A DNA stretch of 64,000 nt from Capsulimonadaceae bacterium (GCA_031292625.1 JARLGU010000012.1:124001-188000), one strand, 5' to 3'. Counted from the first letter of the stretch, positions 45,721 through 55,231 are shown. Numbers and translations: made by a program. Notes: generated by a model not told the origin, from the sequence alone.

Positions 45721-47229
45721 TTGAAGCGAATCAGTCGGATTATATTCCCTACGGTTGTGGTCGTCGTTGCGATCGGAGCTTTCGCATGCGGGGGACACTA
45801 CAACCTCCTCCAGCAGCAGCGATCCCTCTTCCGCAATCATCAGGTCGCGCACAATGGCCTTTGGCTTCAGGAAGCGCGCGGCGACGGCAACGTTCAAAAG
45901 CCGAGCGGTTTGCAGACGGCGGCGGACGACAACCTTTCAGACATTTTCCAGAGCGACAGCCCATATGGGACGTTCCAAAACGTCTACCAGCTGCTGAAGG
46001 ATCAGTATGTCGAGGGAATCCCCTCGGACACGCCTCTTGCCTATGGCGCCGCGGAAGCCCTCCTGGGATCTTTGGATGAGCCGAACTCCCGCTTTATCGA
46101 ACCCGCCGAGCGGCGCGCTCTAGACGATCAAGACAACGGGGTTTACCAAGGCGCCGGCATCCTCTTTACCGTTCGCAAGCAGACCGACAGCGATCTGGTT
46201 ATTCGCAAGATTACCACGGTGGATGTCGTCCCCGGATCGCCCGCCGAGAAGGCGGGAATCGTTACGGGCGATGTCGTCACCGAGATCGATCATCACTGGA
46301 TCATTGCCTACGATCCAATCCAGGCAGATGCCAAGCTGTTCAAGAAGCTCGCCAAGGACGAGGTGGGCCTGGAAAAAGAGTACACATCGATCGAGAACAA
46401 GATTAAGAACGGGATCAGCCTCGCCAAAGCTCAGGCGCAGCTTAACGCGCCGGATACCGCGCCGCTTGTGCTGACCGTCGAGCGCGCCGGGGAGCCGAAA
46501 CCGCTCACCTTTTCGCTGGACGTTTCGCAGCCGACAAGGTCGGATTCGGCGACATGGAAGACGCTCCCGGACGGCTCCGGCTATATCCGCATCCTCTCCT
46601 TTAACAACAACACGGTTGCACAGTTCGATAAGGCGCTGGCAAGCCTCGCGAGCGCCTCGGGAATCGTGCTCGATCTGCGTGATTGCCCCGGCGGACAGTT
46701 GACGCCGGCGCTGGCGATCGCCAATTCGATGGCGCCTGGGACCGAACTTGGCCGTATTGTCGTACGAGACAATCGCGCCAAGAACGTCGATCCCACGATG
46801 GGCTTTGGAACGAAGGTGCAGCCGCTCAAAAGCACTCCAAACACGCCTGTATTGAAGAACAGCTACCATGGCAAGATCGTCGTGTTAATCAATAACGCGA
46901 CCGCTAACACCGCGGAACTGCTGGCGGCGTTCCTTCACGACCGTGTTGGCGCGCGCATGGCGGGGACGTCAACTTTTGGCGACGCCACGGCGCAAACGCT
47001 CTTCCCAATGTCCGACGGCTCAGCATTTACCCTCACGACGGGCGTGCTGCAGACCGCGAGCGGCAAATCATTTAACTTGGCGGGCATCGTTCCCGATGTG
47101 CCGGTCGCCGACTCAGCGATACGACGGGATGGAGATCAGGCGGTCGCGAAAGCCGAGGCGCTGCTCTCGCTTCCTCCGCTGAAGGTAGAAGCCAGCCGGC
47201 CAGCCGAGCCGCCGACGCTATCGCTTTAG
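45721..47229 (+). CDS. S41 (CtpA-like) family protein, apparently catalytically inactive
   Basis: The 502-residue protein has an N-terminal signal anchor (IIFPTVVVVVAIGAFACGG), a helical region, a PDZ domain (residues about 140-260, VVPGSPAEKAGIVTGDVVTEID) and an S41 core (YIRILSFNNNTVAQFDKAL, IVLDLRDCPGGQLTPA). Aligned without gaps to the next gene's SASASE and TFGKG motifs, the catalytic Ser is Asn396 (NATANTAE) and the catalytic Lys is Asp421 (TFGDA). It is therefore probably a pseudoprotease, perhaps an adaptor of the active partner. It starts at TTG (45721) with GGAGG 11 bp upstream. Operon with the active paralogue 28 bp downstream. Confidence 0.88.
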   Translation: MKRISRIIFPTVVVVVAIGAFACGGHYNLLQQQRSLFRNHQVAHNGLWLQEARGDGNVQKPSGLQTAADDNLSDIFQSDSPYGTFQNVYQLLKDQYVEGIPSDTPLAYGAAEALLGSLDEPNSRFIEPAERRALDDQDNGVYQGAGILFTVRKQTDSDLVIRKITTVDVVPGSPAEKAGIVTGDVVTEIDHHWIIAYDPIQADAKLFKKLAKDEVGLEKEYTSIENKIKNGISLAKAQAQLNAPDTAPLVLTVERAGEPKPLTFSLDVSQPTRSDSATWKTLPDGSGYIRILSFNNNTVAQFDKALASLASASGIVLDLRDCPGGQLTPALAIANSMAPGTELGRIVVRDNRAKNVDPTMGFGTKVQPLKSTPNTPVLKNSYHGKIVVLINNATANTAELLAAFLHDRVGARMAGTSTFGDATAQTLFPMSDGSAFTLTTGVLQTASGKSFNLAGIVPDVPVADSAIRRDGDQAVAKAEALLSLPPLKVEASRPAEPPTLSL

Positions 47230-47257
47230 AACCCGGGTTCTTGGCGGGGAATTTTAA

Positions 47258-48595
47258 ATGTTATTGCGAAAAGCCATTATCCGCATCGTCATGCTGCTCA
47301 TTGTGGGCTTCGTGGCCTTCTTCGGTGGTTTCACGTACCACGACGTGACCAACGGGGTCTCGCGTCCGCAATCGTTGTTTACGACGATTACGATGCTCCC
47401 GCATCACATTAAGCTGGGGGTCGGCGCGATCGTCCATGGCGATCAGGACAATGCCTCGAAGCCATTCGAGAGCTATGCCTACACGCTTAGCACGGTTCAG
47501 GCGGCATACTACGGGAAGGCCGGTTCGACTCGAGAACTCACGTACAGCGCCATTCGCGGAATGATGGCGTCCCTTGGAGACCGGTACACCCGCTTCCTTG
47601 CTCCCACCGAATACTCGAAGATGCAGGAAGAGAACCAGGGCGAATTTGTCGGGATCGGCGCTCAGCTCGATGAGAACGACAAAGGCCAGGTCTTCGTCGT
47701 CAAGCCGCTTCCCAACAGCCCGGCTTTACGCGCGCACCTGCTTACCGGCGACATCATCGCCAAAGTCAACGACAAGGCCGTGCTTGGCACGGATATTACC
47801 AAGGTCGTGCAGATGATCCGGGGCGAGCCGCGAACCAAGGTCGACCTTACGATTATCCGCAAGGGGCTGCCCAAGCCGCTGGTCGTTTCGATTATTCGCA
47901 ACTACGTCCACCAGGAAGTGGTCGTCTCTCGAATGGTCGACCCGCAGCATAAGGTGGGCTATATTGCGCTCGCGCAGTTTAACGAGGAATCCGACAAGCA
48001 GGTCAACGTCGCGATGAATGAGTTGCGCGATCAGGGAATGCGAGGGTTGATCTTCGACCTTCGAGGCAATCCCGGCGGTTTGCTGAATATCGCTCAGGAT
48101 GTCGCCAGCCGATTCGTTACGAGCGGACCGATCGTCTGGGTGAAGGAGCGCGGCGCTCAGATGGAGTCGTTTAACGTCGAGCAAAGCAAGCACAACCACC
48201 CGCGTTATCCGCTTGTTGTGCTCGTTAACTCCGGCAGCGCCTCCGCATCCGAGATTACCTCGGGCGCGGTCAAGGATACGCATGCAGGCATCTTGATCGG
48301 CGAGCGGACGTTTGGCAAAGGGCTCGTGCAGACGATCATTCCGTTGCCGGACCGCTCCGCGGTTGCTATCACGACGGCGCATTACTATACGCCCGCGAAG
48401 AACGACATTAACCACAAGGGTATCGACCCGGACATCTCCGTGAAGTTGACGGACGACGATCAGCGCAAGATGAACGACTATTCGAACAACAATCCGGCGG
48501 ATCCGATCGACCTCAAGTACGATCGCCAACTCCAAAAGGCTGTTGCGGTGATGGACGACAAGTTGGCTGACGGAGCGCATCCTCAGCCCTGGTAA
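47258..48595 (+). CDS. S41 carboxyl-terminal processing protease (CtpA-type)
   Basis: This 445-residue membrane-anchored serine protease has one N-terminal helix (IVMLLIVGFVAFFGGF), a PDZ domain (residues about 125-215, FVVKPLPNSPALRAHLLTGDIIAKVND) and the S41 core. The Ser-Lys dyad is Ser329 (NSGSASASE) and Lys354 (RTFGKGLVQT). Such proteases trim or degrade exported proteins from their C-terminus and may act on wall-associated substrates. It follows an inactive paralogue, so the pair may form a regulated complex. A strong hairpin terminator follows 18 bp after the stop. Confidence 0.94.
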   Translation: MLLRKAIIRIVMLLIVGFVAFFGGFTYHDVTNGVSRPQSLFTTITMLPHHIKLGVGAIVHGDQDNASKPFESYAYTLSTVQAAYYGKAGSTRELTYSAIRGMMASLGDRYTRFLAPTEYSKMQEENQGEFVGIGAQLDENDKGQVFVVKPLPNSPALRAHLLTGDIIAKVNDKAVLGTDITKVVQMIRGEPRTKVDLTIIRKGLPKPLVVSIIRNYVHQEVVVSRMVDPQHKVGYIALAQFNEESDKQVNVAMNELRDQGMRGLIFDLRGNPGGLLNIAQDVASRFVTSGPIVWVKERGAQMESFNVEQSKHNHPRYPLVVLVNSGSASASEITSGAVKDTHAGILIGERTFGKGLVQTIIPLPDRSAVAITTAHYYTPAKNDINHKGIDPDISVKLTDDDQRKMNDYSNNNPADPIDLKYDRQLQKAVAVMDDKLADGAHPQPW

Positions 48596-48613
48596 CTTGA
48601 GCAATCGCTTGCG

Positions 48614-48646
48614 GCGCCTTCTTTTCGTTATACGAAGAGGAGGCGC
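48614..48646. terminator. Bidirectional hairpin terminator
   Basis: A 14-bp stem (GCGCCTTCTTTTCG with CGAAGAGGAGGCGC, two G-U pairs) and a TTATA loop lie between the convergent S41 and HD-GYP genes, followed by TGTTTGCATTTTG. Confidence 0.7.
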
Positions 48647-48714
48647 TGTTTGCATTTTGCCCAGCCACGACGCAGAATGTGCGCCGAGGAGATCCGGCGA
48701 TTGCGGCGCGCATG

Positions 48715-50601
48715 CTATGCGGCGCGCGCCAGGCTCTTGTCCAACTGCTCGAGAGCGTCGAGGTCGTTGTCGAACCCCTTCATGCGCAGGAACGCTTTGA
48801 GGACGCGGATATCGAAGTGAGTTCCGGCCAGCGATCTAATGTGCTCGATGACCCTTTCTATCGGCCAACCGCTTCTGTAGGGGCGGTCCGAACTCAAAGC
48901 GTCGAACACGTCAACGACAGCGAAGATCCGGGCTGCGAGGGGAATGTCGTGGCCCTTGAGCCCATACGGGTATCCGGTGCCATCCCATTTTTCGTGATGG
49001 TAGGTTGGTATCTCCAGAGCAGGCTTAAGGAAGTCGATGGGACTGAGCATATCATACGCGTGTTGAGTATGCTTCCGCATGATGCGTGTTTCCTCTTCGG
49101 TCAACGCTCCCGGCTTGAGAAGGATATGATCCGGCACGCCCATTTTCCCGATGTCGTGCAGGAGAGCGCCGCGACGGATTTGGACAATTTGCTCGTGCGG
49201 AAGGCCGAGTTCCTGTGCGAGTTGGACGGACATTTCCGTCACGCGTCGCGAGTGCCCTTCGGTTTCCTTGTCGCGCAGGTCCAGGGCGCGCGACCACCCT
49301 TCTATAGTGGCCTCATAGGCTACGGTGAGCTCGATGTTCGTCCGTTCGAGGTCCCTGAGCAGGCCGCGGTTACTCATTGCGATCGCGGCTTGACCAGCAA
49401 TTGCCTGTAGGTAATCGATCCAGTCTTCGTCGGGCTTGAGGTCGTTAACGGACCAAACTTCGACGATTCCGATAACTTGTCCACTGGCCGTCATTGGCGC
49501 GCTAAAGTAGGACTTGATCCAGTGCTCATCGAGCATGATCTTTAGCGACTCGTTGTCCATGAGGCCCTCGAGATCGTCGAGAGAGACAAGGACCCCGGAC
49601 CTGGCGGCAATGAGCGCAGGATCGTCGAACTGTCGCGCTTCGGGTCCGGGCAACTCACAGGATCGTTCAATCGCTTGCGCCGCGGTCGATAGGTCGCCGG
49701 ACCTGTGGTCGTAAGCGAGGATGCGCGCTCCATTGACGCCCAAGCGGCGTTGAGCATGGCGAGTCAATACCGCGAGCGTCGTGCGCAGGTCGACGCCCGT
49801 CGTGATAGCGTGGTCGATGTCGCGCAGAGCGGCAAGACGATTGACACGCTGTTCGAGCATATGGTTCAGGCCATTGATCCGGTCTTCGGCGCATTGGCGC
49901 TCGAACGTGCGGCCGAGCTGTTTGCCGATCGTCGCGAACACTTCGTCTAAAGAATCGTCGAGGTGTACGATTTCTCCGATGAAGAACTCAAGCACGGCGA
50001 CGACGCGATCGTCCGCGATCACCGGCACCGCCAGTGCGGACTTGATGCCAACCTGCTCCCCAATCTCATAGCGCGGCTGTTGTTCGAGTTTGAAGTCCTG
50101 CGGCAAAACGGGAGCGCGCTTTTGCGCGACCAGTCCTGGCAACCCTTGGCCGGTAGCGTAAGTCGTTTGCTTTGTGAGTTCCATGAAGGAGTGAAAGCGC
50201 TTGTAATCCCGGACGAGCCAGATGCCCGAGCACTTATAGAGGTCAGGATCATCCTCCGACGCGATGTAAACGTGTCCAATGGGCCAGCCGGTAAAATCGC
50301 AAACGTGACGAAGCGTGGCGCGGAACGCATCGGAGACGTTGTACGCTTCGTTGGCGGCGACGGAAACGGCGAGAAGGAGCTGAACAAGGCGTTGCTTCTT
50401 GTTGAGCTCGTCGACGCGAGCAGCGGCGACGGCTTCGGCGTGGCGACGTGCATCCCGCTCTTGGAGGATCATTTCGTCGCGTTTACGCAGTTCCTTGCGA
50501 ATATCGTTTCGACGTTTCTTGAGCGGTTTGGCGCTAGCGTCATTGCGAGCGGCCCAACGTACCCGGTTTGGTCCAAGTTCAGCTTTGGAACGATCTAGCA
50601 C
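48715..50601 (-). CDS. GAF-domain HD-GYP phosphodiesterase-like protein
   Basis: The 628-residue cytoplasmic protein has an N-terminal coiled coil (residues about 20-75, RRNDIRKELRKRDEMILQERDARRHAEAV), two GAF-type sensor domains (about 75-230 and 255-420), and a C-terminal HD-GYP domain (about 430-600). Catalytic motifs are present: HDIGKMGVPDHILLKPG and the EKWDGTGYPYGLKG GYP box. HD-GYP proteins usually degrade cyclic di-GMP; the GAF domains suggest control by a small ligand or redox state. The GTG start at 50599-50601 has a weak ribosome site; an ATG at codon 44 (MILQERD) is an alternative. Confidence 0.9.
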   Translation of the reverse strand: MLDRSKAELGPNRVRWAARNDASAKPLKKRRNDIRKELRKRDEMILQERDARRHAEAVAAARVDELNKKQRLVQLLLAVSVAANEAYNVSDAFRATLRHVCDFTGWPIGHVYIASEDDPDLYKCSGIWLVRDYKRFHSFMELTKQTTYATGQGLPGLVAQKRAPVLPQDFKLEQQPRYEIGEQVGIKSALAVPVIADDRVVAVLEFFIGEIVHLDDSLDEVFATIGKQLGRTFERQCAEDRINGLNHMLEQRVNRLAALRDIDHAITTGVDLRTTLAVLTRHAQRRLGVNGARILAYDHRSGDLSTAAQAIERSCELPGPEARQFDDPALIAARSGVLVSLDDLEGLMDNESLKIMLDEHWIKSYFSAPMTASGQVIGIVEVWSVNDLKPDEDWIDYLQAIAGQAAIAMSNRGLLRDLERTNIELTVAYEATIEGWSRALDLRDKETEGHSRRVTEMSVQLAQELGLPHEQIVQIRRGALLHDIGKMGVPDHILLKPGALTEEETRIMRKHTQHAYDMLSPIDFLKPALEIPTYHHEKWDGTGYPYGLKGHDIPLAARIFAVVDVFDALSSDRPYRSGWPIERVIEHIRSLAGTHFDIRVLKAFLRMKGFDNDLDALEQLDKSLARAA

Positions 50602-51178
50602 GGTATTGCAGTCGACCCTTTCGCATGGCAGAGGTGAGTCCGCCCATCCGCCACGCCTGGAAAGATACAGTTGTTCTCTCTATCGTATCGGAACATTTGC
50701 CGGTACTCTGAAGGGTGTGCATCGTTTACGTATGAAAAGGTGCGTGCGTCGAATAGTTCGGGTTTCAACGCTCCGTTGACGAGGTGCATCTTTATGACGG
50801 GGCATATCGCCGGGCTGTCTGGGGAGACCGTGTGAGCCCGGATGCTGGAAAGTCGTTCCTGTTGTGGCGAGCAAGCGAGGTAATTGCCGCTGTTGACCGA
50901 AAAGCGGAACAAATCCGTCTAATTGCGGGTTATAATAAGCAGCAATTCGCCAATAATGACAATGTGACGAAACGTCGAGTGCCTATAAGGCACTCAAAGG
51001 AGACTGGGCGAGAATGATTAGAGGCATTCGTCGCGGCTATCATAGTCCGCACGGTCGTCTCGAAGGATGTTAGCCAGCGCGGAGGGGTAAGTTGATCCTT
51101 CGCAAGCAGCATTCCTCCTGATGACCGGAATCGTCGGTAAAGTTCGGAAGTTGAACGATTGTAGGGAGGGATGAGCAA
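50602..51178. other. Divergent gap with structured leader
   Basis: No gene is well supported in these 577 bases. A TATAAT -10 box at 50931-50936 starts a plus-strand leader of about 230 nt. It contains two perfect hairpins: GAGTGCC-TATAA-GGCACTC (50979-50997) and CGAAGGAT/ATCCTTCG spanning about 51060-51103. Confidence 0.5.
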
Positions 51179-51490
51179 ATGACCCGTCAAGTGTTTGAAG
51201 TGACTATTCAGGGTGTCTGTGCAGCGTTGCGCAAGCCGCTCTGCGATGGGGGAGGAGTTGGCCTGACGGCCGCCTTCCAATTCTGCTCGGCGAGCGAAAT
51301 CGCCGAGGTCGTCTCGGAGCTAACCGCCGCGGAGGCACTGGCCATATTCGAGTGGTTGGACGACGTACGCGCCGCCGCCATGCTCACGGAATTGCCTGAG
51401 CCGATGACGAACTACATTATTACGAACGCGCCTCCTGGCCGAATCGCGCACCTGAGCGCCGAGGAAGCGGAGCACAAGCTGGGCTTGTAA
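51179..51490 (+). CDS. Small MgtE_N/FliG-like helical protein
   Basis: The 103-residue protein has no known catalytic motif. The stretch CSASEIAEVVSELTAAEALAIFEWLDDVRAAAMLTELPEPMTNYIIT fits the MgtE N-terminal repeat (two short helices around LxxLDxxxAAxxLxELP). MgtE uses this domain to sense magnesium; FliG and scaffold proteins have similar superhelices. It has no transmembrane domain and is not a truncated MgtE by context. GGAGG precedes the ATG at 51179, and a long structured leader lies upstream, so post-transcriptional control is likely. A strong terminator follows. Confidence 0.7.
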   Translation: MTRQVFEVTIQGVCAALRKPLCDGGGVGLTAAFQFCSASEIAEVVSELTAAEALAIFEWLDDVRAAAMLTELPEPMTNYIITNAPPGRIAHLSAEEAEHKLGL

Positions 51491-51501
51491 ATTGATGGCA
51501 G

Positions 51502-51533
51502 CGGCCGCGCTGGAGACTACTCCGGCGCGGCCG
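51502..51533. terminator. Strong hairpin terminator
   Basis: The 14-bp stem CGGCCGCGCTGGAG / CTCCGGCGCGGCCG (one G-U pair) with loop ACTA is followed by TTTGTGTTTG. It lies 12 bp after the small MgtE_N-like gene and also faces the convergent efflux operon end. Confidence 0.75.
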
Positions 51534-51544
51534 TTTGTGTTTGT

Positions 51545-52675
51545 CTAGGTCGCTTCGCTGCCTCGGCGCCGCCGGAAGACCCGTACGGCCCACCAGGCCC
51601 AGGCCAGCGTTACGGGCAGCCAAAGCGCGATCGCCAGCACGTCGCTTGCGATTGCCGATCCAGGCGCGCCAATGAGCGCCACACAGCGAGCGATGTGCCA
51701 ATAGTGAGTGAGCGGCATCCACCCGGCTACGGTCTGGAAGGCCTGCGGTTCCGCGAGAGTCGGATACGTGTAGCCTGACAGGACAAATATCGGTACGGAT
51801 GCGCAAAGAAGAAGTTGAACGGCGGTGACCGGTCTATTAACGGTTGCCGCGAGCCCGAAACCCGACCAGATATTGACGATCGTTGCGATGACGCACCCGG
51901 TTGCGAGAAGACGCCAGTCTCCATGAAAGAACGATCCGAACGCCGTGAAGGGCAGCGATAAGGCGATTGCGGACACCGGCAACATGACGCAGAGATGCGC
52001 CAGCGTCTTGCCGGTCAGCTCAATGCCGGCGGCGACGCTCGTCGTTCGTTGCGGCCGGCTCAGCCCGGTTACCCCGCCCATCATCGTACACTGCTGGAGC
52101 GCAATACACATCAGCCCGACCAGGATAAACGTGCCGTAATTGTACGTGGGGTTAAACAGCGGGCGAAACTCGGCCCCAATCGGCTGGGCCGTTGCGAGGG
52201 CGATGAGTTCGGGCATGCCCTCCGCACTCAAGCGCGATGCCCGCACGCCGGCGCGAAACGTACCCATGACCGTCCGCAGCGACTTTAGAATGACGTTGGC
52301 GTACAACGTATTGCCGCCGTCGACCGATACGAGAACTCGCGTTTGACGTCCTCTCTCGATCGTCTTTTCGAACCCCTGGGGAATCGATACGCACGCCCAG
52401 ACTCGGCCGTTTTGGACTTCTTGCGCGAATTGGCTCGTTGATGTCGCAAGCTCTTCGACTCGAACGCTGTCATTCGCGCGGAGCATCTGAATCAGGTTGC
52501 GCGACAGAGCCGAATGGTCCTGGTCCACTACCATGATCGGCGCTTGGCGGACCCGGCCTTGCGAATAGACGCCGCCGAACATCAGCGCGTAGGCAAGCGG
52601 ACCGCCCAGCATAACGCTCGCAATTGTTCGCGTCGTGAAAATAGCCCGAAGCTCCTCGACCATAATCCTAAACAT
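51545..52675 (-). CDS. ABC-2 type permease (efflux operon, second)
   Basis: The 376-residue protein has one N-terminal helix (TIASVMLGGPLAYALMFGGV), a large extracytoplasmic region, and five to six C-terminal helices (FILVGLMCIALQQCTMM onward; FVLSGYTYPTLAEPQAFQTVAGWMPLTHYW). This is the YhhJ/YbhR-type ABC-2 layout. I begin it at the ATG at 52675 (MFRIMVEELRAIFTTR); it overlaps the upstream permease by 8 bp. With the HlyD and TolC genes it should form a drug or lipid exporter, but no ATPase gene is present in the operon. Confidence 0.88.
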   Translation of the reverse strand: MFRIMVEELRAIFTTRTIASVMLGGPLAYALMFGGVYSQGRVRQAPIMVVDQDHSALSRNLIQMLRANDSVRVEELATSTSQFAQEVQNGRVWACVSIPQGFEKTIERGRQTRVLVSVDGGNTLYANVILKSLRTVMGTFRAGVRASRLSAEGMPELIALATAQPIGAEFRPLFNPTYNYGTFILVGLMCIALQQCTMMGGVTGLSRPQRTTSVAAGIELTGKTLAHLCVMLPVSAIALSLPFTAFGSFFHGDWRLLATGCVIATIVNIWSGFGLAATVNRPVTAVQLLLCASVPIFVLSGYTYPTLAEPQAFQTVAGWMPLTHYWHIARCVALIGAPGSAIASDVLAIALWLPVTLAWAWWAVRVFRRRRGSEAT

Positions 52676-53876
52676 CGGGACCTCCCGTCTCTCCGAGCAC
52701 CTTGTTGACTTTGGCGTATGCAAAGGCAGCGGCGACGATCGTCCATGCGCTCAGGGCGAGAAGTTCTATATGAATATCGGCCCAGGAGCCTGCCATCATA
52801 GTGATGCGACGGTATATCATCAAATAGTGCGAGATTGGCTCGACGTTGGAGAGCGCCTGAACGGCAAAAGGCATCGATGTCGTTGGCCACGTAAATCCTG
52901 ACAACAAATAAGACGGCATAACGATGATTGCGAGCATCTGAACGGCGAGCATGCTCTGCCGGCACCACGCCGACATTCCTATTCCCGCGACCGCGACGAT
53001 TACGATGAACCACGTCGTCGTGAGCGCCACGATGAGCGGATCGCCTCGAAACGGAACGTCTCCCAGATACGTCGGCAGAACCAGGGACGCAAGCGATGTC
53101 GGGAGCATCAGGCAGAGGTAAACGAGCGCTTTACCGATGATGACTGGCCAGGGCTTTGCGCTTATCGAGCGAAGTTCGTCCACGTCGCCCCGTTCGATCT
53201 CAGAGGAAATCGATTCGGCTGCCAGAAGCACCGTGAGCAACTGGATCGCGACGCAGACGAAACTCGCGATCATGAAGTTTGCGTAGTTTCCGTTGAGCGC
53301 CGGGTTGTACTGGATACGGTATTCGTCATCAACCGGCTTGGCGATGTCAGCATCGGCGGCCCCGTTTCCTTGCATCCTGGATCTCCGGATGTCCATCCCC
53401 GCGGAGAATGTGCCGATCAGGTCTGAGGCGGCGTTGATTGCGACGTTCGCGATGGCAATATTCGTGGCGTCGACCCAGACTGCGACCTTGACCGGGCGTC
53501 CGGCAAGCAGATCTCGCTCAAAATTTGGTGCGAACGTGAAGCAGACGTGGGACTTGTCCGCGACCGCGAGGCTGCGGAACTCGTTCGTCGATGCGGCGTA
53601 CTGGCCCAGGGTGAACGTTTCCGACGCGAGGATTGCGGTCGTGATCTGCCGCGAGAGGCGCGAGTGGTCGAGATCGACGATCGTGACGGGAATATGGGCG
53701 ATCTTGCGCTGAGCATAAAGCGCACAGAAGAACAGCGCATAGACGATCGGTATCGTTAGAGACAGAATCAGGATGAACCGGCGGCTGCGCCAGAGAATGT
53801 GCGCTTCTCGCCGGCAGATTGCGAGGAGCGGACCATCCTGTGGACCCTGTTCGAGGCGCTTATGCGGTGACGACAT
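52668..53876 (-). CDS. ABC-2 type permease (efflux operon, first)
   Basis: This 402-residue paralogue of the next gene has an N-terminal helix (FILILSLTIPIVYALFFCALYA), a periplasmic domain of about 150 residues, and a block of C-terminal helices (ANFMIASFVCVAIQLLTVLLAA; YLLSGFTWPTTSMPFAVQALSNVEPISHYLMIY). YbhS/YhhJ-like. Together with the neighbouring permease it probably makes a heterodimeric channel fed by the HlyD adaptor encoded 2 bp upstream. The nucleotide-binding subunit must come from elsewhere. Confidence 0.88.
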   Translation of the reverse strand: MSSPHKRLEQGPQDGPLLAICRREAHILWRSRRFILILSLTIPIVYALFFCALYAQRKIAHIPVTIVDLDHSRLSRQITTAILASETFTLGQYAASTNEFRSLAVADKSHVCFTFAPNFERDLLAGRPVKVAVWVDATNIAIANVAINAASDLIGTFSAGMDIRRSRMQGNGAADADIAKPVDDEYRIQYNPALNGNYANFMIASFVCVAIQLLTVLLAAESISSEIERGDVDELRSISAKPWPVIIGKALVYLCLMLPTSLASLVLPTYLGDVPFRGDPLIVALTTTWFIVIVAVAGIGMSAWCRQSMLAVQMLAIIVMPSYLLSGFTWPTTSMPFAVQALSNVEPISHYLMIYRRITMMAGSWADIHIELLALSAWTIVAAAFAYAKVNKVLGETGGPDV

Positions 53877-53878
53877 GG

Positions 53879-55231
53879 TTACCGGCCTGCTTCGATCTGG
53901 ACGCGCGCAGTCATGCCATTGCGGAGCGACGGCGGCGGGTTAGGAATGCGAATGACGAGTTCGACTGAGCGAACGTCGAGCGATCCCTGTTCGTTGGTCG
54001 CCTTCTTCGTCGCGAAATCCGCGGCCTGTGCGATTCGGGCGAGCTCTCCGGTGCAAACCGTACCCGGCAGGGCGGGCAGTTCGATATGGATCGGCGCATG
54101 GAGTTTCAGCGAGCCGAATCGACTTTCGTCCGCGTAGACCTTGACGCGGAAATCCGCGCTCTTGACAATCGTCGCAATCGGGTAGCCAGCGGAAATCATC
54201 TCGCCCGCGTTCGCGATTTTCTGCGAGATGTAGCCGGATACGGGAGCGACGATTGTTGTTTCTTGCTTATAGGAATGCGCCTCGTCGACGCTGCCCTGCG
54301 CTGCCTTCACGCCGCTTGCGGCCGCGCTCGCTTCCAGACGTCTTATTTCGGCCTGCATCATATTGTGCTTGGCGAGCGCGACGGCGGCGCCGGCTGCCTG
54401 CGCGCCTGCGCGGGCCTGGTCGATGTCCTCGCTGCGCGCACCCTCACGCGCCAGACTCAGTTGCGCTTTGGCGGCATCGAGACCGGCGCGAGCCTGCCGG
54501 AGATCCTCCGAGCGCGTGCCCTCTTTGACGAGGCTCAGCTTGGCCTGCGCGCCTTCGTATGCGGCCTTGGCGGAGAGGTACTGCATTTCGATCTCATCCT
54601 GCTTTTGGCGCGGGATGACGCCTTCGTTATAAAGGTTCTGGAATCGGTCGTAGGTTGCCTTGGCGGCCCGGTAGACGGCAGATGCTTGGTCGACGGCCTT
54701 TTGCACCTGCTCGATTTCCTGCGGACGCGCACCTTTGACCGCCTCGTCCATGCGTGCCTGCGCTGCGTCGACGTTGGCCTGGGCTTGTTGCTTTTCCTGC
54801 CTTCGCGTCCCCGCCAGAGCCTCGCGGAGTTTGGCCCGCGCGGCGTCGTCGGCAGCGCCGGCCTGATGCAACTGATCCTGGCACACGAGATACTGAAGGT
54901 TGGCGGCGACGAGCGCCTCCGCAGCCTTGTTCTTCGCAGCGCCAAGCTGGCCGGATGCCTGGGAGACCTTGGCGTCGATCTCGCCGGACTCGAGGCGCGC
55001 AATGACCTGTCCCGCTCTAACGTCATCGCCCTCATCGTAAATCAGCGCCTTGATTCGCCCCGGGATCTTCGACGAGACGTTTACCTCGTCGGCCTCGATC
55101 GTTCCTTCGATCGTGACAACCGACGGGCTATGGGGCGCCTGCGCATGGCGCATGACGATGACGAATATGGCGATGATAATCACGAGCCCAACGACCACGG
55201 CCGCAATGAACTTGGCGGATCGGTAATTCAT
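53879..55231 (-). CDS. HlyD-family membrane fusion protein
   Basis: The 450-residue adaptor has an N-terminal membrane anchor (FIAAVVVGLVIIIAIFVIVM), a biotinyl-lipoyl half (TIEGTIEADEVNVSSKIPGRIKALIYDEGDDVRAGQVIARLESGE), a very long coiled-coil hairpin rich in repeated ARAGLDAAKAQLSLAREGARSEDID units, then the second lipoyl half (TTIVAPVSGYISQKIANAGEMISAGYPIATIV) and a beta-barrel end. It connects the ABC-2 permeases to the TolC-type channel. It overlaps the tolC-like gene by 4 bp (ATGA-type coupling). The repeated helical hairpin, with three or more EGxRSED units, is longer than in YbhG-like adaptors. Confidence 0.9.
   Translation of the reverse strand: MNYRSAKFIAAVVVGLVIIIAIFVIVMRHAQAPHSPSVVTIEGTIEADEVNVSSKIPGRIKALIYDEGDDVRAGQVIARLESGEIDAKVSQASGQLGAAKNKAAEALVAANLQYLVCQDQLHQAGAADDAARAKLREALAGTRRQEKQQAQANVDAAQARMDEAVKGARPQEIEQVQKAVDQASAVYRAAKATYDRFQNLYNEGVIPRQKQDEIEMQYLSAKAAYEGAQAKLSLVKEGTRSEDLRQARAGLDAAKAQLSLAREGARSEDIDQARAGAQAAGAAVALAKHNMMQAEIRRLEASAAASGVKAAQGSVDEAHSYKQETTIVAPVSGYISQKIANAGEMISAGYPIATIVKSADFRVKVYADESRFGSLKLHAPIHIELPALPGTVCTGELARIAQAADFATKKATNEQGSLDVRSVELVIRIPNPPPSLRNGMTARVQIEAGR

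Noticed and set aside
50595-50912. Minus-strand 105-codon frame upstream of the HD-GYP gene
   Set aside because: No family resemblance and no ribosome site. It overlaps the HD-GYP start by 7 bp, so coding is possible but unsupported.
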